A DNA stretch of 64,000 nucleotides, from assembly GCF_043641665.1 (NCBI RefSeq), contig NC_092194.1, positions 19,581,798-19,645,797 of the forward strand, written 5' to 3'. The DNA is from Enoplosus armatus. Lineage: Eukaryota; Chordata; Actinopteri; Centrarchiformes; Enoplosidae. The translations under genes and the position numbers were made by a program. Each line of letters begins with the position of its first letter. Within the stretch, counting starts at the first letter, position 1. Of the stretch, positions 36,728 to 47,100 are shown piece after piece. A model generated the notes under the pieces. That model searched no databases. It was not told the DNA's origin and saw only the letters and a list, made by a program, of their open reading frames with translations.

Positions 36728-39700
36728 CATTGTTATTGTGTATATTTTTTACTTAAACATTGTAAATGTGTATATTTTCTATTTCTTATTTTCTATATTT
36801 TTATATATACTCTTATTTCTAAATATACTTGAATGGGAGCACCAGTACTGCATCATTTCCCCGCGGGGGTCAATAAAGTATTTCTGATTCTGATCTGATT
36901 CTGATTAAAGACGGACGCTGCAGAGAAAAAGGGAAGGATATCTGGAAAGAACCCAGTTTAGAACAGCTTTTACATTTTATGCTGTAATCTCCTCAGTATA
37001 AAGGTACGGTGTTCTCCAGGCAAAATATTTGTGTGTATGGAAGTAGAAAAAGACACAGCTAACATTTACCAGCTTGGTGGTTAATCCAGTAATAAGCGTA
37101 ATAATCCAGTAGGAAGCAGCATGTCCTCTGCATCAAAGATGGAGACAAAAGCATAAAAAAACATCTGGAGGAGTACCGCCAATAAAAAAGAAGATATAAA
37201 GGACGACATACATGAGAAGAAATAAGATTCCTGAAGACCAAGCAGACTAAAACTTACAATATTACTCATTAGAGCCATTATCTTCTTCTCCAGTGACAAA
37301 ACTCTCTGTACAGTAAATCACTTGTATTAATTGTGCTCCTCAAAGGGATCCCCACTTGACGTGCTGTAATGGGTTTTAATGAGTTAGTCAGTGATTCAAA
37401 CTTGCAGCTGCAGATTAACAAACAACAGAGCAGCAATCCCTCACAAAGCGTTCCTGGTTTGCCAGAAACCTTCGCAGTGTTGATTGACAGAGCAGGATGT
37501 TTTCTCAAATTAATTAAAAGCCTACCAGCCTGTCCATTTTGGAGGAATAGTTACCACCTGACATGCATCGCTGTATGAGATAATGACATTTTGTTAAAAC
37601 GCTTCTGTTAAACCTCCCAGTGTAATTATGGGGGTTCTCACCCTGAAGGGGTAGAAACCCTGTTGAGTTTGTGCCGGTTTGTTATTATTGTTATTTGTTG
37701 TCTTCTGCCGCGGCTCAAATTCCCGTGAGCTAGAATTTGCTACAAACATGAAACTCGGGCCAATAACTGGAAATGATGTGCATTAGCTTCCCAAGAAACA
37801 TGACCGCAAACAGCCAGATGGTGGCGCTGTCATTCACGTTTTAAAATGTGAGTTTCTAAAGGCACACGTGTCCAGCTCAACGTGCTCTACGAAAAAGCCT
37901 CAAGAACCCCTGACATCTGCCGACCTGCATTTTGTGAAAAACACATTTTTGACATCTTTGAGCGAGCTTATCAAAATGTGTATAAAGCTTGTTGATATCT
38001 TATTTATTTCCGAGATATTGACCAATGAACTTCCACGAGCGCGTAGTTGAGCACATAAATACACCAAAGTCAACGACCGTCGAGCCAATCAGCACAAAAC
38101 TTGCAGGATGTGTCCACATAAGTACCTGAAACATACCCTGAAAGTTCCATTCAAATCGACCACTAGGGGGCACTACAGATGCAAAGAATGGGCGTGGCAT
38201 GACACAAATCACACTCAATCCACTGATATAGTTTGTACAATCATTACAAAACTCACAGGATATGTTTAATAGCAGTGCTGAACCATGTGGCTCATGTGGG
38301 TTATTGTACTGCTTCCTTTCGATTAGCACAAAAGGGTTAGAACCCGCTCAACGTTAATTACATATGTTTTCCAACTGGTTGATGGATGTCTTGTTGTTCA
38401 ATGAAACCCCTCGTGTGCATCCTGCAGCCAGGACTCAGACTTTGCCAAGGTGGCTCTTGTGTGCTGTTTACTGTAAGCTCCTTAGAGACCCAGAAAAACA
38501 AACCTCAGACTGACTGGCCTCATTTCCCTCCATCTGAGCCGAAAAAAGAGAAAAAATGCTCCTCTCCTCCTGCCTGAGCAAATGGCGGAAGCCAAACAGC
38601 GCATACAGTACGTGATAATAAGGATGAACAAGTTTCTAATGGGAAAGGCGATTCACGGACCAGCGGTGCACATCGCGCTCTCATCTCAATTGGAGTTCAG
38701 TTTGGTTTGCCAGGCGCAGGCAGGCCGCTGTTCTATTTTGGGGAGAAAGTGTGCGTAATGATTTGGCAAGGAGAGTTTGGATTCGAGCCAATAATTTGGA
38801 AAATGAATGCGCCCTGGGAGAGCTCCTGAATGTTTTTATTTCCCCCATGTTCCTCATGTAATCACAGTACACGTAGAATGATGTGTTATTCATTTCGACG
38901 AGAGCCATAAGACTTTCCTCTCCTTCGGTTCTGTTTCACAAGTGGACAGCACGGTCGTCAATTAAATAAATCCTCCTGGTCTCTTTTGGTGCTTACATCT
39001 TTTTGCGACTGAATTCAGTGTTTTTTTGCACGCAGGGCCCCCCCCCCCCCTGCTGTTGTGCTGGGGCCTGCTTGCTGAGACAGGACTTCAGATGGCCTTT
39101 GATGACTTTGTAATTGAATGTAATTTGGTTGCCTGCCTCCGAACTAATGAGGTGGACGGAGAGAATAGTGGCAGGGAAGAATAGTCGTTTGCAGATAAGG
39201 GAGAGGGAAAACTGCTGGGGAAAAAAATCCTTTTCTGGAGTGAGCGCGCTCAGGTTTTAAAAACAGCTGTCGCCCTACCTTACCGCCTCATCAGAGCAAT
39301 AATAACCACATCACTATGCAGAACAGCAGCTCTGGACTTCTTCATTCTCTGAAAGCTGAGTGTGTCAGGGAAAAGATGAGGGGACAGATGGAGGTGAAGC
39401 TCATTTATTTCTGTGATTATTTTAATTTTTCTGGAAGGTAAAGTGGTGTAACAGGGAAAAGTGAGGGTACCCAGCAATATGTCAGTAAGGTTGGGGGGAC
39501 AGGAAGGGGGCGTGCACAGGATGTGCTCTGCAGTGTGGCTTCGGGGAACCTATGAAGTCAGAAAAAAAAAGAATCCCTCAGGGAGAAACTTAAAAGTCAA
39601 AGAGATGCGAGATGGCGGTGCTTAAACAGCCGTGTCCAAACATTTACAAAGGAACTGTCACAACAGCTTACCACTGAAGATATCAATTGGCACTTCATCT

Positions 39701-41690
39701 CTGCGTGACGGCGGGTGGCGAGGCACGGTGGCGAGCAGCTGGAGTTGCACCTCTCGCTTCTCTCATCCGTCAGCCTGCCAGGGGATCGCTGCACACAGCC
39801 GAGCGCTAACTGCACACTTTGAGCGCGCCGGCACACTTTCCCACCTGTCCTACCGACGTTAATGGCCCACAGCACCATTAGCTGGTCCACGGCGTTTCCT
39901 GCGAGGTGCTGATGTATTCACACCATCAGCCGGGCTCAATCTGTTTCCCTCACAATTGACTCGTTGCTGTTGTGTTGCAACTTGCAGATTGCCTAATTAG
40001 CTGCAGAGCTGGCAGTTACCCATCCCCCACCTCCATCTCTGTCTAGTAGTTGATGCTCAGTGTTGCACCAGTGGAGTCGAGTCGACTCCCTGCATTGATT
40101 GCTGCAGAATTTTGTTTGCAAAAGTAAACTACCTCAGGAGGATGGATCAATTTGTTATGATCCTGTGAGAAATCAATGTTTGTGTGTCACACCCCGATAC
40201 TCCACCGAAGTCTTTGAAATCCCATCACTAATAACCAGTATGTGGCGTCTGAAATCTGAGGTTTTTTTGCTGGGAAACAGATGGAATAATGGTGTGATTT
40301 TCATTTCTAAGCACCCTCATCCATCTCACAGTATAAGCTGGAGATATTAATTGATGAATCTCTCATTCATGTCTTCATTTGAGCATATTTTAATTGAAGT
40401 GACTTTCATGCAAACGTAATTGCTGCTGAGTAGCCCATTAGCCGAATGAAAATGAATGCTTATAGAATATTAATTCATCATATGATCATAAGTCTTTCTG
40501 TTTTTTTTTGGAAATCCAAGAACTTGATGTAATTGGTGTCCTTTGGGGTGTATAAAACCATCCAACAGACTGTGTAAATTATACATAGTACAGAATGTAC
40601 ATACTGTAATATTCCTCCCAGTCACAGCCTACTTACCGTAAGTGGCCCATTTAAATATTGACCATGATCATTATTAACCATTGCAGACAACTGAAAGATG
40701 AGAAATTGAAAGGCTGACTGACGTTTAGGTCAAAGTCCCTTTTCTTTTTGACTTTTTCTACAGCATCCCACTTTTCCGTGTCAACAGTAAAAGTAAAAAG
40801 AAAAGGGTGAAAAAAGGTATTTGGCTAACCAGAGAATCGAGGCTTGTTCGCCGGGATCTCACGCTCCCTCAACCATCTTTGTTACACACTTGTTTTCAGC
40901 ACTGACGGCAAAGACGTAAACTATTATCTATTTCAGTCAGGTGAGGATTCAAACCTGACACATCGAAAGCATCTGTTCATTGAATTGAATTACATCCAAA
41001 CTTGAACATCTGTTCCTTTTACACCCGCGAATGAGAGAGATCTCTAAAGATTCACGTTCCTCCCGTCATCGTAAGAAACATGCAACTATTTTGACAAATT
41101 AACAACAAATAAATACACGTGCTTACATCCTAGAACAATTACTGTGATGAACTGGCAGCAGAGATTGTTCCCTGATATTTTGACAATGCTTGACAATGTT
41201 GACTGTTGCCATATATGAGTAGTGGTACAATGTGCTGCAGTGTAAGTAAAAAACTCGGGCCGTCACCATACAGTGTCTGGCTCTTCAGCTTCTAAATGTT
41301 CCACTATGTGCACTAGCTGGTCACTAACTTTGTGTCTACGTCAGGTGACCAGACACTCGAGCAAGCAGATTGGTCCTTTTCGTTGTTAAATTATTATCAA
41401 ATCAATCACATTATTGAATTATTATTACTGATGTTTTGAAATGTAGGCAGTATTTTGACGTTGCAGCCGGTTGCAGTGTAACTAACTTTAAGTACAGTAT
41501 TATATTCAGCTGGATAGTTTAATCGCTAACTGTGTGTCATATTTTTATACTCATCATATGTCTCGTATGAAAAGTAACTACAGCTGTCACACAACACAAG
41601 TAAAAAGGACGATATGTTTTTGGAAATATAAAGTAGCCCATGATGGAAATACTCAAATAAAGAACAAGAACTTCAAAGTTCAGTACAGTA

Positions 41691-41735
<45 letters not shown>

Positions 41736-44074
41736 TGACTGCAGTATATGAGACTATGGCTCGACGGTAGCCTGAGAAGCAAAAAGCAGAACGGACACTT
41801 TCTTGAAACGTTCCTCTCATCATGAGACGTGGTTTTTGTCATTTACAGTATAAACATGAGTGATGATGGATGCTGGATCCCACCTGCTGTGCTGTAGCAT
41901 TTGCATTGCCTTTGAGTCTTACCACTTCACATCGCCATCCATCAAACATGCTCTACAAGTTTTAAACAGAAACACGACGGTACGGTTAGAATTTAAATGA
42001 AATCAAGTGTTGTTGAAAGCAGAAAGACAGGCAGCAGCAGGAGGTGACATAACGTGAATTTTTTGGGGCATTTGTTGAACGTAATTGTTGAGTGCTGCTG
42101 CTGCGTGGCAGATCGAAATCTATTTGACATCATCATTGTTTGGTGATTGGATGTTCTGACTCAGCTGTTGTGCTGTTTGTGTGTTCAGTCATTACATTTC
42201 CTGTAGGCTGGACTCCATATTTACCACCCACGACCAGTGACGCTATTCTCGAGTGTCACCGATGCGTACATTTGTTTTTATCATGCTGGCCCTCTTTTCC
42301 CTTCGCAAGCGTTAACACAGGACGACGACAACAGCAGCGAGAACTGATCAATGAGCTCTCTACCTTCCTTCCCACCTTCTCACCCTCTCATAACCTTATT
42401 GAGCAAGTCACATAATATTAATGAGTGTGTCCTTTGCAATCAGTTTGTTTTGTAAAACTCTACCCTCTAGTGAACTCACTCATTTCTAATTATGAATTAT
42501 TAGCATTTCATAATGACATCATTGCACTCAGCAGATATTGGTGGTTTGTGTGTGTCGGGGCTCCACTGCCTGTGACCCTGCGTGGTGCTCGGATTTTACT
42601 AATGGGGGAGTCCTGTCAGGTTGAGAGGGTCTGAGAGTGTGTGTCCTTGGTTTTCACTGAGTGAATGAAAGCACTTCTAAATGTGAAAATCCTACAGCAT
42701 AATTCATATAATTGTGACCTTACTTTAAAATTAATCATTGTGCAAAGAGTGCTTTCCACAATGGAGTAGCCAGCCAGACGGGGGGGCCCAGGTGCAAATT
42801 TTGGCCTCTGGCACATTGAAATACCACTATTCCATTATATCCACTGATATTTTCATATATCATAAATATTACTGCAGGAAGTTCCATTACATCATATTTT
42901 ATGAACATAATTTGGGGCCTTCTGACTCAAGTTTGAATAACTGGTCAAATGCAAAAAAATACGAAAGCATTCTGGGACATTTTAAACGCTAAAATCACAG
43001 TGTGAGGCTGAGGCATGGCCTTCATTTTCCTTATATGACATGGGCCTGACCACATTGTGCTTTTTACAGCAGAGCCATCTCTAAGACGCATTGCAAACAC
43101 ACTATGAAACAGGCAGTAAATACAGAGAATTCATTCATTCATTAACCCCATCAGCGTCTGTGTGTGTATGGACATTGCAGCACTTTCAGTGGACTCTTTA
43201 ATGTTTACTGCACAATCGTCAAGTCGCTGTCGCCAGTGTTTTCCCGTCTAATGAGGATGTCCCCTGTCTGTGCAATCAATGCAATTCTTAATGTGTTTTG
43301 TCATCAATTATTTTCCTAATATTTGTCACTGAAGACGACTCTCCTCTGTCTGCTCGGCAGGACACAACCTCTCAGCTGAGCACACACACACACACACACA
43401 CACATTCCTATAGAGCATGTGGGGGCGGGACTGATGCAGACAGATAGGCTCGTTACTCATCATCATCATCATCATCATCATGCTCACATTGTTGTAAAAC
43501 GGAGGCTAGTAGTCGTAAAATGTACACACTTGTTAATCAAAACTATTTCATTAGAATCTAACAAGAATAAAATAAAGTAGCCGGCCGGACTCAAATGAGC
43601 AGTTGGCTGTTTGGCTGGAGCTTATTTAAAGCTCTGCGCATGAAATCAAACATTGTGTGCATACTTTTCATTTAGATTATAAATTGCACAAGGCGTGAAT
43701 TTAAACAAAGTATGAAGGACCTTCAGTTCAAGGACTAAATCCATCACTTTGAACAAATGAAGCCCGGAAGGATTCTGGACTTTACCTCACTGTCATGTTA
43801 CCTGAGGCTACTCAGTTAGTTAATGGGGTTGATTGAAGGACTGTAGGTTGTTGCTGTGGGACGCAGGATTCAGTGAGAGCTATAGTAGTATAGTGTTTGT
43901 GTCAAGAAAGAAAACCTCGAGCCACATTCGAGAATACTAATCTAGGGCTCAAAATTCATCAAATTGTGCAGGTGATTTAAATCCAACAGAAATCTGAGCC
44001 AGGATAACAACAAGAAATCACTGCAATCTGTGGTTAAATAACATTTTCTCAATTTTCTCTCTATAATGCCAGTT

Positions 44075-44113
<39 letters not shown>

Positions 44114-47100
44114 ACAGACACCCGTGTTGTGTTGATCAAATTAAGCTCCTAGCGGGGTCTGATTACATTTAACAAAATGCTTTGTAATTCCTTAAACTAC
44201 ACTAAATAAGGACTTAATTACCACAGGCTCACCTGTGTGAGAGGCTGCTCAAGATCCACTGTAAATACTACTCGCTCCCCATTATGATGTCATGAAGTAC
44301 ACCACCGAGAGAGTATGACGACACCTCGCATACTCCGTTACTCTCGCTCATCCCCGTTTGGGACTGCCTCATGCGGCGTGTGGGAGACAGTACTCAAGGC
44401 AGCGACTGTGTGCTGCTCTTTATTGGAGGAGGGAAAGTTAATCAGACATGCATTTGTCAAACCAGCCAGTTAGTCTTCATCCTTGAAGCCTTCTCTCTTG
44501 ATAAACCAAACACACTGTTTGAGAATAACTTTCAGTGGCTTCTGAAGTCTGGAAAGGGCCAGTTGTTGCCCCTGGTGGCCGATAGAGTCGCAAAGTGGGA
44601 GGGGCCGCTGGTTCTGGAAGTGATTTTAATTTAAACAGTATTCTTATTGTTACTTAGCAGACACGCAGGACTCTCCTGAATGCTGTAACGATCGTATAGG
44701 TTTACGTTATGCATGTCATTTTGGCATGATGGCCAAAATACTACAATTCCCATGAGCCTCAGCCTCTGTTGCCACGGAGAAGAAGCCACACAGAGGTGCA
44801 AATCGGAGAGGTAACAAATTCATAACACAGTCGGGAACAAAACACAACAAAGTTACTGAATTCATCCAAAATCGACTTGAATTGAATTTAAAAGTGGTTT
44901 TAAGCTGCAGATTGTGTTTATAGGTTACTCAATACTGTAAAATGTAGCTCCCGCCCACATGACAGAATTTCAAGCTTGGTGATTGGATGTTTCTTGCCGA
45001 AATGCGCCGATAATCTGTGCTGATAATTCAACCGGCTGATCCAACCTGCAGCGGTGCTCCAACTGTGAGTGACATAACATTGTCTATGGGGAAAATCAAT
45101 CAATGGGACTGTTACTTCCAGAACCAGGGGTGCCCGAGAATACTCCCCCCCACTTCGCAAACCCTATCAGAGGAATAAACACTGGAATAACACAAACTTC
45201 TGTCTCACACTCACACACTGCTATTCTCTCCACATAGATTATAATGAATTTCATTGTAATTTACTGTCAATCTCACTTACATGCACAGTAAACATCTTCT
45301 CATTCACACCACTGTTCAGTCTCACACAAGCTATAGAAAGGAGTGATAATGGGTTGTGAGTGTACTTTATAGCCTAAAAAACTCCACAGCACACTATTAT
45401 AGCACATAGAGTTCTCTATATACGGAAGTGAATAGTGAACGGGAGGCTGAATTTAGATGCAGCGTTCGTGTTGAAAACCAGCAGGAAGGTCAGAAGTGAG
45501 TCAAATTGACTCAGCAAGCCCGCTGACCAGGACTGGATTCAAAAGCGCTGCTTGCTGTTCATTATTCATTTCTGTTCATTATTTTATATTATGACCAGAG
45601 TTTTTTCCGTCCGGATGTCATTTCTTTTGCCATTAAGTGAACTTGCATAATATCTGACTTGCAACGGCAACTTGCCTCTTGAGATTTCTGTCATCAAAAC
45701 TAAAATCTTCAATCTGCCACCGACTGAGGCTCTCGTACATTTACATTTTATACACAGGAAAGTGAATTCCTGCTCACACAACTGTCTCTGTAATGGCAGA
45801 GAGTAGTGTTCAGGATTGCAGACTGCGGTGTTTCTTGCCTCAGGAATAACATTTATACTTGTCCCCCAGGCATGTGTTATAAAATATGTTACACATTTTA
45901 AGCAGCGTCTTACACTGGTGGCCCAGAAAGGCAACGAGATGCATGCATTTGAAGGAATCTGCTTTCTGTGGATGGATCATTCACTGCTGTTTCAGGGACT
46001 GTTAGTGTTTTTCTCTTTAACTGCTGATGCATCACTTCCTGTGAATCATACATGTGGATTTTTATTCAGAAATCTTATTATATACAGTTTGAAATGAATG
46101 TTTCAGACCGAAGAGAAAAGTCATTCAGTAGCCTGATGACTCACCCTGAAAGGTTGAGTTGTCCTCACGTGCCATGACCACAAGGTAATTACAGTCCCCC
46201 AGTGCATAATTATAAAGTGACCAATTACAAAGAGCCATGTGGGGGGGGGGGGAGCAAAAGGAAACTGGAGGTGATGGCTGATGTGAAAATGAGCAAAGTT
46301 TTTCCATTTAGCCCTGAGATGACGAGAACAGCGTCCATCTATTAAACTGCCAGTCACGTCCCTTCAACACGTCGTCTCCGCTGCTCTCGTCCTCTAGAAA
46401 ATGCCATCCTGGCCTTCGGCAACGGATCGGATGTGAAGACGGGTGCCGGCCAGCCCGGGATGCCCAGCACAGCGACGGACAACCAGAACCCACACTTGGC
46501 AACCACCGCCCCGGGCGTCTCCATGGAAACAGAGCAGAACATACTGAGAGCACAGATACCTACTCAGGTGAGACGAGATGAAAATGTGATGTACAACCTT
46601 TTGCAAACAGAGAAGCACTAATGGAGACGGCCTCACTCAGAATTGGGTCGCGCTACTGCAGATATCTCTGGGTGTTTGTTTTATCCTGCAGGGAGCAGCA
46701 GACGGGTGGGATTTACATTCGCTGCATAATTCAGACAGCGTCAGGTACAAAGTCAGTCACATGAAAACTGAGATGAAGAGAACTGAAGCGCCATCCGTTA
46801 AAATTCCCTTTACACCAGCTTTTTCAAGTGTCCAAATTCTGTGTGTAAGATGTTTGAGTTATGTCATTTAAATTCAAATTGTGTACATTTTTCTAACATT
46901 TACATTCGTTTGGCAAATGTTTTGTCCTAAGCAACTGTCCAATCCACAGGAGATCAAGGAGAAGCCATCAAGAATAACTAATTCTTTCTAAAAACAGATG
47001 AAACACGATGCACTGCATCGCCTTTGCTGCTAATATGAAAGGCGTGTAAATTACAATAACGTGACTCTACACTTGACAGTCAGGACAAAAAAATAAACAT

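Larger units (their letters stand above)
37620..38345. repeat. Probable dispersed repeat carrying CTCF-like motifs
   Basis: About 725 bp with the style of an old fish repeat: ATGAAACTCGGGCCAATAACTGG, CCAGATGGTGGCGCTGTCAT, TTGACATCTTTGAGCGAGC, AACCGTCGAGCCAATCAGCACAAAACTTGCAGGATGTGTCC, CACTAGGGGGCACTACAGATGC. I recognise the general flavour (a repeat with phrases about 'tgaaactcgg' and 'gggcgtggc') but cannot name it. No long open frame on either strand supports a protein. Confidence 0.4.
34299..46397 (+). other. gfra4 large intron (12.1 kb)
   Basis: 12,099 bp, GT-AG. It contains many of the window's repeats: a fish repeat at 34,720-34,980, the tandem repeat at 35,101-35,790, a LINE tail at 36,660-36,910, a repeat with CTCF-like motifs at 37,620-38,345, microsatellites at 36,702, 41,695, 43,381, 43,457 and 44,077, and an inverted-repeat element at 44,560-45,170. 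The stretch 38,690-39,000 is balanced in composition and may hold conserved elements. No other gene was recognised on either strand. Confidence 0.7.

Noticed and set aside
43381..43481. Repeat cluster considered as CRISPR array
   Set aside because: CA and CAT microsatellites with no constant-length spacers. The genome is eukaryotic.
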